Assembly: GCA_946479785.1 (NCBI GenBank)
Contig: CAMLHQ010000008.1
Coordinates: 1 to 57,900 of the forward strand
Direction of reading: 5' to 3'
DNA: 57,900 nt
From: an uncultured Nitrospira sp.
Lineage (GTDB): Bacteria > Nitrospirota > Nitrospiria > Nitrospirales > Nitrospiraceae
Shown piece by piece: positions 49,314 to 57,145 of the stretch. The notes beneath the pieces are model-generated. The model was not told where the DNA came from and made no database searches. It was given only the letters and a program-made list of their open reading frames with translations. The position numbers were made by a program, and so were the translations under genes. Each line of letters starts with the position of its first letter. Positions within the stretch are counted from its first letter, which is position 1.

Positions 49314-49837
49314 TGGTTTTGCAGCTCCTTCACCAACGGCAACACTTTCCGTTCCAGGGCCTCTTGGTCCAAGGGACCGATCTGCTTGTATCGGATCACG
49401 CCCTGCTTATCGATGACGAAGGTTTCCGGGACTCCATAGACCCCATAGTCGATGCCGATCCGTCCGGCTTCGTCCAGGGCACTGAGCGGATAGGGATTCC
49501 CGTGCCGCTTGAGCCAGGTCAGCGCCTCTGATCGCTGATCCTTATAGTCCATGCCGTAGACCGGCACCGATCCGCTCTTGGCCAGCTGCATCAGCACCGG
49601 ATGCTCCTCCTTGCAGCCGCTGCACCACGAGGCCCACACGTTCAGCAGCCACACCTGCCCGGCGAGATCGTTCGGAGAAAACCGTTTCTCCGGATCGTGC
49701 AGCTGCGGCAACGAAAAGTCCGGCGCTGGCTTTCCGATCAGCGGAGACGGCACCTCGCGCGGATTCAGCGTCAACCCCACCGCGAGAAATCCCACAACCA
49801 CGACAAAGAGTCCCAATGGAAGCAAAAATCGTTTCAT
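49310..49837 (-). CDS. ccmG: Thioredoxin-like protein CcmG (DsbE)
   Basis: This 175-residue membrane-tethered thioredoxin-like protein has an N-terminal helix (residues 4-22) and the active site WASWCSGCKEEHP with Cys 72 and Cys 75. The cis-Pro loop is in GVYGVPETFVIDKQG. It passes reductant to CcmH for cytochrome c maturation. The ATG at 49837 lies in the ccmF stop codon; the longer upstream frame is a shadow. Confidence 0.95.
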   Translation of the reverse strand: MKRFLLPLGLFVVVVGFLAVGLTLNPREVPSPLIGKPAPDFSLPQLHDPEKRFSPNDLAGQVWLLNVWASWCSGCKEEHPVLMQLAKSGSVPVYGMDYKDQRSEALTWLKRHGNPYPLSALDEAGRIGIDYGVYGVPETFVIDKQGVIRYKQIGPLDQEALERKVLPLVKELQNQ

Positions 49838-51825
49838 GCCGTCTCTACAGTCCTCGAACTCGCCGGCGCAGGTTCCGGCGCAGCCTGTCTTTGCCAAGAG
49901 AGTCGATAGCGCCGGTCGCTGATCGCCAGCATACCGCCGAACGCCATCAGCAAACACCCGCCCCAAATCCAATCGATGAAGGGCTTGTGATAAAGCCGCA
50001 CACTCCAGGCGCCGCCGTCCAACGGTTCACCCAGCGACACATAGAGATCGCGCAGGAAGCCCGCATCGATCGCCGCTTCTGTCATCGCTTGCTTCTGCAC
50101 CGGATAGAACCGCTTCTCCGGATACATCTCCGTCACCGGTCGGCCGTCTTTCGTCACAATGAACATGCCTTGGCCGGCCGTATAGTTCGGACCCTTGATT
50201 TCCCGTACACCCTCGAAGCGAAAGGTATAGCCGCCGATCGTCGCCGTCTCACCGACATTCATACGGAGATCCTGTTCCGTTTCAAAACCCTTGACGAAGG
50301 TCACGCCGATGATGAACACGGCAACCCCGCAGTGGGCGAGCAGCATGCCCCAATAGGACCGCGGGAAACTGGCCAGGCAACTCCAAAGGCTGTTCCCGAT
50401 CACATGGGTCAACCGCTCGCGTACATTGAGAATGGCCGTCGCAACAAGCCAGACAGCCAGTAACAATCCAAGGCTCAGAAGCGGCGTCCATTTTCCGAGC
50501 GCAACGGGAAGCAGGAGCGCCGTGGCGACACTAACCCCGAACGCCCAGCGTACCCTGGTAACCAAATCCGGTAGAGACGCCTGTTTCCATTGGGCCAATG
50601 GGCCGATGCCCATGAGAAAGATTGCAGGCGTCATGAGCGGCACAAACACCGTATCGAAGTAAGGGGGGCCGACCGACAGCTTGCCCATCCCCAGCGCGTC
50701 CAAAAACAACGGATAAAGTGTGCCCAGCAACACCGAGCCGGTCGCAACAACAAGCAAAACGTTATTCACCAGCAACATCGATTCGCGGGATAGGAACGCG
50801 AATCGACCACCGAGCCCCACTCGCGGGGCCCGCCAGGCATAGAGCGTCAACGATCCCCCGATGACGATTGCCAGATAAGCCAATATGAACAGGCCTCGTT
50901 TCGGATCGGTTGCGAAGGCGTGTACCGAGGTGAGCACGCCGGATCGAACCAAAAACGTGCCTACGAGGCTCAACGAAAATGCCAGGATGGCCAGCAGCAC
51001 GGTCCAAACTTTGAAGCTACCGCGTTTGTCGGTAACCGCCAGCGAATGGATCAAGGCAGTGCCGGCGAGCCAGGGCATGAACGAGGCGTTTTCTACCGGG
51101 TCCCAAAACCACCAGCCGCCCCAACCCAATTCGTAGTAGGCCCATCCGCTTCCCATGGCGATGCCGACGGTGAGAAAACACCAGGCCACGGTGGTCCAGG
51201 GACGCGACCAGCGCGCCCATGCCGCATCGAGATTGCCGCCGAGGAGAGCGGCAATCGCGAAGGAAAATGCGACGGAAAAACCGACGTAGCCCATGTAGAG
51301 CATCGGCGGATGGATGACCATGCCGGGATCTTGCAGCAATGGATTCAGATCACGGCCATCGACCGCTGCGGGAATCAACCGCTCGAAGGGATTCGAAACC
51401 GTCAGCATGAAGAGAAGAAATCCTAGGCTGACAAATCCCATCACGCCGAGAATGCGCGCACGCATCGGCAAGGGCAGTTGTCGAGAAAAGAGCGTGACGG
51501 CCACCATCCAGATCGTGAGGATGAAGGTCCAGAGGAGCAACGAACCCTCGTGCGCGCCCCAGACGGCGGCGAGCCGATAGTGCAGCGGCAATTGCGAATT
51601 GGCGTTCGCTGCCACATACAGCACGGAAAAATCTTTCACCGCAAAGGCATAGGCGAGACAACCGAACGCTAGAGCAACCAAAAGGAACTGCCCTCGCGCA
51701 GCGGGCTTGGCCACTGCCATGAAGCCGGCATTGTTCGTCGCAGCCCCCCACGCAGGCAGCACCGTCTGCACCAGGGCAACACAGAGCGCTACAATCAATG
51801 CAAAGTGACCGATTTCAGGAATCAT
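49834..51825 (-). CDS. ccmF: Heme lyase subunit CcmF
   Basis: This 663-residue integral membrane protein attaches heme to apocytochrome c. It has about 15 membrane helices, the motif VWGAHEGSLLLW at about 88-99, and the WWD heme-handling domain GGWWFWDPVENASFMPWL near residue 240, with conserved His in MVIHPPMLYMGYVG. A periplasmic domain lies near the C-terminus (NVGETATIGGYTFRFEGV). Length is normal. Confidence 0.97.
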   Translation of the reverse strand: MIPEIGHFALIVALCVALVQTVLPAWGAATNNAGFMAVAKPAARGQFLLVALAFGCLAYAFAVKDFSVLYVAANANSQLPLHYRLAAVWGAHEGSLLLWTFILTIWMVAVTLFSRQLPLPMRARILGVMGFVSLGFLLFMLTVSNPFERLIPAAVDGRDLNPLLQDPGMVIHPPMLYMGYVGFSVAFSFAIAALLGGNLDAAWARWSRPWTTVAWCFLTVGIAMGSGWAYYELGWGGWWFWDPVENASFMPWLAGTALIHSLAVTDKRGSFKVWTVLLAILAFSLSLVGTFLVRSGVLTSVHAFATDPKRGLFILAYLAIVIGGSLTLYAWRAPRVGLGGRFAFLSRESMLLVNNVLLVVATGSVLLGTLYPLFLDALGMGKLSVGPPYFDTVFVPLMTPAIFLMGIGPLAQWKQASLPDLVTRVRWAFGVSVATALLLPVALGKWTPLLSLGLLLAVWLVATAILNVRERLTHVIGNSLWSCLASFPRSYWGMLLAHCGVAVFIIGVTFVKGFETEQDLRMNVGETATIGGYTFRFEGVREIKGPNYTAGQGMFIVTKDGRPVTEMYPEKRFYPVQKQAMTEAAIDAGFLRDLYVSLGEPLDGGAWSVRLYHKPFIDWIWGGCLLMAFGGMLAISDRRYRLSWQRQAAPEPAPASSRTVETA

Positions 51826-51836
51826 AGTGCGTGGCC

Positions 51837-52304
51837 TTACTTCGGAGCCGTTATTAGGGTGCTGCTGTTTTGGGCGCCCGATGCCTTGGCCTTGGCGAGC
51901 GCCTCCGCCGCTTCCGGCGGCATGTAATTTTCGTCGTGTTTCGCCAACACTTCGGCCGCGAGGAAAGTGCCGTCGGATTCCAATCGCCCTTGAGCTACGG
52001 CGCCTTTGCCTTCTTTGAAAAGATCCGGAAGGATACCCTTGAACATGACGGGTACGCGCTTAACGGTATCCGTGACGACGAAGTGTACGGTCAGCCCGTC
52101 GCCCTCCCGCACGAGACTCCCCTTTTCCACCATGCCGCCGATGCGGAAGTTGCGTCCTTGGGGCACTTCGCCGTTGGCCACCTGAGTCGGCGTGAAAAAG
52201 AACACGAGATTGCTGCGAAAGGCATTCAGCACCAGTGCCGCCGCCAAGGCGATGGCGACGAGTCCCAGTCCGATCAATGCGAAACGTTTCTGCCGCGCAG
52301 TCAT
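51837..52304 (-). CDS. ccmE: Heme chaperone CcmE
   Basis: This 155-residue protein has an N-terminal anchor (residues 8-26) and a beta-barrel OB-like domain. The heme-binding motif KHDENYMPP carries His 123, which takes covalent heme, and Tyr 127, its axial ligand. It moves heme from CcmABCD to CcmF. GGAGAG precedes the ATG at 52304, which overlaps the ccmD stop. Confidence 0.96.
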   Translation of the reverse strand: MTARQKRFALIGLGLVAIALAAALVLNAFRSNLVFFFTPTQVANGEVPQGRNFRIGGMVEKGSLVREGDGLTVHFVVTDTVKRVPVMFKGILPDLFKEGKGAVAQGRLESDGTFLAAEVLAKHDENYMPPEAAEALAKAKASGAQNSSTLITAPK

Positions 52305-52477
52305 GCTCTCTCCATGTTGGCCTGTCGGGCGCGCCCCAATCGACAGACAGACCGGTGTCTTCGCCGGATCGATACTACTTCCACCGCCATGCAGAGCGCC
52401 GTCACGCCGAACGACGTCCACACGTAGAGCCCATACCCACCCATCGCCAGAAATTCACCGAGACTGCTCCATTGCAT
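52301..52477 (-). CDS. ccmD: Small heme exporter protein CcmD
   Basis: This 58-residue protein reads [20 protein letters not shown] near the start, the usual CcmD signature, followed by a single membrane helix and a basic tail ([16 protein letters not shown]). It releases holo-CcmE from CcmABC. It lies between ccmC (8-base gap) and ccmE (ATGA overlap), exactly as in other ccm operons, and is hidden at the end of a longer shadow frame. Confidence 0.9.
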   Translation of the reverse strand: MQWSSLGEFLAMGGYGLYVWTSFGVTALCMAVEVVSIRRRHRSVCRLGRARQANMERA

Positions 52478-52485
52478 GTCAGCAC

Positions 52486-53235
52486 CTATGCTCGAGAAAG
52501 TGTCGCCGCCTGACCTTCTCGTTCCAGAATGGTGCATCGTACGCGCGCCAGCACCACGGCGATGCTGTACAGCCAGAAGGCCGCCATCATGATCAGCATG
52601 GCGGTGACCATCATGGAGGCCATTTTCGGCGCGGCCGTCATGCTGACCGAGGCACCTTGATGCAGGGTGTTCCACCATTGAACCGAAAAATAAATGATCG
52701 GCACGTTGATGACACCTACGATGGCGAAGACCGCGGCGGCCCGGTCTGCGCGGCGTCGGTCGTCGATTGCGGCATGGAGCAACATCGTTCCGATGTACAA
52801 GAACAATAAAATCAGTTCCGACGTGAGTCGTGCATCCCAGACCCACCAGGTTCCCCACGTCGGTTTTCCCCACATGGAACCGGTCAGCAAGGCCAGAAAG
52901 GTGAACATGGCGCCGGTCGGCGCGATCGCCTGGGCCATCAGAAACGACGGTTTGGCCTTGAGTCCGAGTCCGAGGGCCGCCCAACAGGCCATGACGACGT
53001 ACAAAAACATCGACATCCAGGCCGCCGGCACATGCACGAAGATGATCCGATAGGCTTGTCCCTGCTGAAAATCCGTCGGTGCAAGCAGCAGACCGATGTA
53101 CAGACCGATCAGGCCGCACAGCGCGGCCGAGACCGCGAACCACGGGATGAGCCGCCCCGCGAGCGGGTAGATCGCCTGCGGAGACGAATATCGAAACCAG
53201 TTGATGCCGTTGTGTGCCATGATTCGCTGCTCCAT
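52486..53235 (-). CDS. ccmC: Heme exporter/handling protein CcmC
   Basis: This 249-residue protein has six membrane helices and a WWD motif WGTWWVWDARLTS that, with flanking His residues (FVHVPAAWMS), binds heme and loads it on CcmE. I start at the ATG at 53235, which overlaps the ccmB stop (TGATG); an ATG six codons later (53220) is a fair alternative. Confidence 0.95.
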   Translation of the reverse strand: MEQRIMAHNGINWFRYSSPQAIYPLAGRLIPWFAVSAALCGLIGLYIGLLLAPTDFQQGQAYRIIFVHVPAAWMSMFLYVVMACWAALGLGLKAKPSFLMAQAIAPTGAMFTFLALLTGSMWGKPTWGTWWVWDARLTSELILLFLYIGTMLLHAAIDDRRRADRAAAVFAIVGVINVPIIYFSVQWWNTLHQGASVSMTAAPKMASMMVTAMLIMMAAFWLYSIAVVLARVRCTILEREGQAATLSRA

Positions 53236-53918
53236 CACTCCACAGCAATTCGAAGTGCCGCCGCCGTCGCAAACGGGGCCAGTGCGGTCCCCAGAAGCAA
53301 TCCCGCTCCGAGCAAGGAAACGTTCGCCTCAATGCCCAATCCTGATTCATTTGCAACCACCGCGCCGGCTCCAAAGACTAGGACCGGAATGAAAAGCGGC
53401 AAAACCAGCAAGGCCATCAAGGGACCTCCGCCTCGAACTCCGAGCGTGAGCGCCGAGCCAATCGAACCAATCAGACTCAGCGTCGGGGTCCCAAGCACCA
53501 GCGTAAGCACTAGAACGAGGATCGACGAACCGCTCAAACCGAATTGCAGCCCGATCAACGGCGACAGCAGCACAATCGGAAGTCCGGCGACCAGCCAATG
53601 GGCCAGTATCTTGCCACTCACTAATAGAGCCAACGGATGCGGCGACAATACCATTTGATCCAACAACCCATCCACGTAGTCCGACGCGAACAATCGCTGC
53701 AGCGACAACATGGCCGACAAAAGGGCGGCCACCCAGATGATGCCCGGTGCCATCGTTCGAAGGACTCCCGACTCCGGTCCAATACCCAACGGGAACAGAC
53801 TCGTCACAATGACAAAAAACATCAGAGAGTTCGCGACATCCGAGCGACGTCTGAGAGCGAGCAGAAGGTCTCGCCACACCACGCCATAGAAAGCCTGAAC
53901 CAACCCGGATGCCGTCAT
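53235..53918 (-). CDS. ccmB: Heme exporter membrane subunit CcmB
   Basis: This 227-residue protein with six membrane helices is the permease of the CcmAB ABC transporter. It begins VWRDLLLALRRRSDVANSLMFFVIVTSLFPLGIGPES, a strong family match, and has APGIIWVAALLSAMLSLQRLF. The ATP energy from CcmAB is used to release heme-CcmE. It overlaps ccmA and ccmC. Confidence 0.95.
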   Translation of the reverse strand: MTASGLVQAFYGVVWRDLLLALRRRSDVANSLMFFVIVTSLFPLGIGPESGVLRTMAPGIIWVAALLSAMLSLQRLFASDYVDGLLDQMVLSPHPLALLVSGKILAHWLVAGLPIVLLSPLIGLQFGLSGSSILVLVLTLVLGTPTLSLIGSIGSALTLGVRGGGPLMALLVLPLFIPVLVFGAGAVVANESGLGIEANVSLLGAGLLLGTALAPFATAAALRIAVE

Positions 53919-54535
53919 CCCCCCAGCCTCAGATGCGAAGCAGTCCCCGCTGCCATGTCTATCTCCTGATGCGTCGACATCACGATGAGGCCTCCGCCGC
54001 GCATATGCGCGCTCAGTTGCTCTCTCAAGGCCGCTGTAGCGCAGCTATCCAGAGCGGTGAACGGTTCATCCAGCACCCAGAGGGGTCTGCCGCAAAACCA
54101 CAATCGTGCCAGGGCCACACGCCGCCGCTGCCCCTCGGACAGCAACTTCGTTGATAAGAGATGAACATGTCGGTCCAGACCCACGTCCTCGAGCGCAGCT
54201 CTCGCAGCCTCGAAGGTCACAGCATGCCCGAGCATCGTAGCCGTGGTTCGCAGGTTCTCGATCGGCGTCAAATCATCTTTCAACGCGTTCCGATGCCCGA
54301 TATAGGCCAGCTGGCCGACGTACTGATCCTTCAACGCCGTAATCGCCTGGCCTGCCCAACAGATATGGCCGCTCTCCGGGGACAACAGTCCCGTGATCAG
54401 GCGAAGGAGCGTCGATTTCCCGGACCCGTTGTCCCCCGTCACGGACAGCAATCCGCTCTTCGGAACCATGAAGGTGAGGTCTCGAAAGAGCACGCGCTCC
54501 CCTCTCACACATGTCAGATCGATGGCTTGCAACAT
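53915..54535 (-). CDS. ccmA: Heme exporter ATPase CcmA
   Basis: This 206-residue ABC ATPase has Walker A GDNGSGKST at residues 34-42, the signature LSEGQRRRVALARLW and Walker B LWVLDEPFTALD, with the switch His in MSTHQEIDMA. It is the first ccm gene, six bases after the beta-barrel gene stop, so they share a transcript. Confidence 0.96.
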   Translation of the reverse strand: MLQAIDLTCVRGERVLFRDLTFMVPKSGLLSVTGDNGSGKSTLLRLITGLLSPESGHICWAGQAITALKDQYVGQLAYIGHRNALKDDLTPIENLRTTATMLGHAVTFEAARAALEDVGLDRHVHLLSTKLLSEGQRRRVALARLWFCGRPLWVLDEPFTALDSCATAALREQLSAHMRGGGLIVMSTHQEIDMAAGTASHLRLGG

Positions 54536-54541
54536 GACGTA

Positions 54542-56839
54542 TCAGAAATCCCATCGGATGCCGGCAAAAAAGAACTGCCGCGTTGTCGTATCCTTCTGTG
54601 TAGGGCTGTCCTGAAACGTTCTTTCCACGCCGCCCGATCCTTCGAACGTCCACCCGTCGAGAAACCGATAATCCATCCGGACCGTCGGTGTAATTCGATA
54701 GAGCGACACGTCACTCGTATCCTTCTGGTGATAGAGAATGAGAAACGTGTCAAATTGCCATTGCGTCCCGATTCGCGCCAAAGAGTTAAGTGAAAGCGAC
54801 TGACCGCGGTACGCCGGACTGGTGATGTAGCTGGCATTTGCCACGAATGTCGTGTTGTCAAACGGGAAATGCGCTCCGATGGCCTGTGCCGTGTATGTCC
54901 AGATATTGCCAGTACCCGGGAGTGCTTGCAAGGAACAGGGCGCATCCGTAATTGCGTTAGGATTGATGAACAGGGTGCTCGTGCCCGGCAAGATGACCAA
55001 GCAGTTCGACGCCGACGTGCCGGAGATGCGGTTCAGACGGACGTCGCCGCCGAGTTGCCAGTCCGTGGTGATGGAATGGAGCACACCAGCCAGAAACAGA
55101 TCGCTGGTAGCCGTGACGGCCTTCGCCTGTGTACGCAGGAGGGCTTCATTCGTCGTATTGATATGCTCAAGCGACGCATCGGGAGTCCCAAAGAGCGCGT
55201 TTGTTGTTTGCAGATACGGTGTCCGTCGATGATCGGCCATGAGAGTGAATGTGGAACCTTCGGTCACCCATGTCCCGTTGAGCATCGCAATATTGAGCAC
55301 CCCATAGGAAATATCGTAGTCGACTAACCCGAAAGCGTTCTTGCCGTTCGCGGCATAGCGAATTTCCGTGCCGACCGCCCGTCGATCGACAACACCGTTT
55401 ACCATTTGATTGATGTAATAGGCATTGCCGCTCCACGCCTGACCGAGCGGACCAATGTCCACATTTGCCCCGTAGAAGTATCGCTTCAGGTCCGCTCTGA
55501 AATTTCGCGGATCGTCCGGGACATAATTGGAGCTCAAACTGAACTGGCGCGGCTGTCCAGCCAGCAAGTTAACATTGAGGAATTGAGGGACCGCAGTGTA
55601 ACGAGCCCAGACACCGTCGAAGCGGTAATCGAGGACACCTCCCGTATTGCCCGGTTGTCGACCGATACGAACAAGGTACGAATCCTGACTCGAATGCTCG
55701 TAGTAGAGTGCCCGGAGACGGCTGATGTTTCGCCTAATGTCGGTGGTGGCCAGCGTATCATAGGTCTGCGTGCCTCGAACGACCAACTTGTTATCGTATT
55801 CGTCTTTTCGGTAGCGGCCGGTGACGTCGAAAGCGGATTGGAGCAAGGATTGATCATGATTGTCGAACTTGGTCGTCGTATTGGTGGTTTTATCCGTAGT
55901 CTTGGTTTGGGAATAGCCGCCATAGTAGTACTCATACACACTGCCGTAGACCCGCGTTTCTTCGATCTTTCGAATCGGTTTGCCTGTTTTGGCTTGTCCA
56001 AGCTGAGCCATGGCCTCCTGCAACGCCGCCAGTCGCTGCTGTATCCGTATCGCGCCGTCTCCCGTCGGGTAAAGTTTCAGGTAGAGTTCATACTCTGCCT
56101 TCGCTTTTACATATTCCCCGCTTCGCTGTCGAGCCACTCCAATCCATTCTTGAGCCCCCTGCGATTGCTTATTTTTCGGCAAATTGAGAATGGCGTTGAA
56201 AATCCCTAGTGCCTGCTCGTTGTCTCCGGCCAGCAACGCCTTGTGGCCTAATTTCATTAAACTGTCAGCATATGTTTCGACATCCATTCCTTGACGAAAC
56301 GGTGGAATTTCGAACGATTCCTTGAGACCTTTGGCCGCTGGAGGAGTGGTTGGCGTGATGGCCATCTCCGGAGGAACCGGCGGCAGAGTCTGGGGACGAT
56401 CGAGCTTCACGGCGATGACGATGCGGCTCGCGCTTCTGATATCGCGCTGACTTACTCTGAATCGGACCGGCTTTTCAAAGCGCACCGAGAGGCCGTTCGT
56501 TCCTTGGTCTGGAAAGGTGACGGAGAACTTCGGCACCAGATCGCTGGGAGGCGATGCCGCGAGTTCACGTGCAAACCGCCGTGAACGATCGAGGTCTGGA
56601 AAGTCGAGAAAGATGCGGATGAGATCGCCCTTTTCTGAAGGTGTATGCCGGAGATAGAGTGCTCGCGTATTGAAGATGACGTGAATTTCGGCCGTGGTCG
56701 GAGTTTCAACAATTTCGATGCGGTCGAGAACCTGAGCCGAGGCGGGCCCTGAAGGCCAAAGACTGGCACAGAGGACTATTGCACCAATGAAAAAGACCCG
56801 GATGGCTAAACGTCGCGGATACGCCGAAGCTGCGCGCAA
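54542..56839 (-). CDS. Outer-membrane beta-barrel protein with AMIN-like and TPR regions
   Basis: This 765-residue protein has a signal peptide (cut near ASA/QVL), a beta-rich AMIN-like domain (about 30-150: IEIVETPTTAEIHVIF, GLSVRFEKPVRFRVS), a Pro-rich linker, and two or three TPR-like helix pairs (about 190-275: HKALLAGDNEQALGIFNAIL). A long C-terminal region follows with many aromatic amphipathic strands, ending TTRQFFFAGIRWDF with a terminal Phe, as in BAM-assembled barrels. I count enough strand-like segments for a large barrel (over 20). It sits between a multiheme cytochrome gene and the ccm genes, and could hold cytochromes at the outer membrane. I know no exact family. Confidence 0.85.
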   Translation of the reverse strand: MRAASAYPRRLAIRVFFIGAIVLCASLWPSGPASAQVLDRIEIVETPTTAEIHVIFNTRALYLRHTPSEKGDLIRIFLDFPDLDRSRRFARELAASPPSDLVPKFSVTFPDQGTNGLSVRFEKPVRFRVSQRDIRSASRIVIAVKLDRPQTLPPVPPEMAITPTTPPAAKGLKESFEIPPFRQGMDVETYADSLMKLGHKALLAGDNEQALGIFNAILNLPKNKQSQGAQEWIGVARQRSGEYVKAKAEYELYLKLYPTGDGAIRIQQRLAALQEAMAQLGQAKTGKPIRKIEETRVYGSVYEYYYGGYSQTKTTDKTTNTTTKFDNHDQSLLQSAFDVTGRYRKDEYDNKLVVRGTQTYDTLATTDIRRNISRLRALYYEHSSQDSYLVRIGRQPGNTGGVLDYRFDGVWARYTAVPQFLNVNLLAGQPRQFSLSSNYVPDDPRNFRADLKRYFYGANVDIGPLGQAWSGNAYYINQMVNGVVDRRAVGTEIRYAANGKNAFGLVDYDISYGVLNIAMLNGTWVTEGSTFTLMADHRRTPYLQTTNALFGTPDASLEHINTTNEALLRTQAKAVTATSDLFLAGVLHSITTDWQLGGDVRLNRISGTSASNCLVILPGTSTLFINPNAITDAPCSLQALPGTGNIWTYTAQAIGAHFPFDNTTFVANASYITSPAYRGQSLSLNSLARIGTQWQFDTFLILYHQKDTSDVSLYRITPTVRMDYRFLDGWTFEGSGGVERTFQDSPTQKDTTTRQFFFAGIRWDF

Positions 56840-57145
56840 CTCTCGCCTCCATAATATTCACGTGCGTAACAGAACGATAGCGTCCGACGCCTGTGACGAC
56901 GTGGGACGCTATCAGAACGGCTCATTCGCCGGTCTAGGAGAGCGCCTCTGCCGGATTCAACGCTCCCAATCTTCCACTGCTCGTCGAGGGCGCCCTTGCT
57001 GCTGTGAGGAGTTACCGATGAGATCATCCTTCCCAACAGCCCTGGCGCGAGTCATTGGCAACCCCTAATAACCCCAACCTCTGCAAACTCCCGGTGCTGG
57101 ACATCTTGCCCTCGACCGCGACGTCCAGAATCTGCCGCCAAGCCT
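56840..57145. other. 306-base intergenic region upstream of the beta-barrel/ccm operon
   Basis: No gene is convincing here. The region holds a 10-base inverted repeat (56876-56913) and a shorter pair ctggac/gtccag (about 57097-57121) that could be part of the cytochrome gene terminator. The promoter of the downstream operon should lie here, but I cannot mark a clear -35/-10. Confidence 0.55.
56876..56913. promoter_or_regulatory. 10-bp perfect inverted repeat upstream of the beta-barrel/ccm operon
   Basis: gatagcgtcc and ggacgctatc are exact inverted arms around an 18-base centre, starting 37 bases before the beta-barrel start codon. It could be a regulator operator or an mRNA hairpin (terminator without a T run). 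The arms are long for chance in a 306-base gap. Confidence 0.5.

Noticed and set aside
52301..53374. 357-codon minus-strand ORF in the ccm region
   Set aside because: Most of it is out of frame with ccmC and ccmB; only its last 58 codons are real and are listed as ccmD.
56806..57036. 76-codon minus-strand ORF upstream of the beta-barrel gene
   Set aside because: Arg/Ser-rich, low-complexity translation that runs through the inverted repeat and into the barrel gene; looks like a chance frame.
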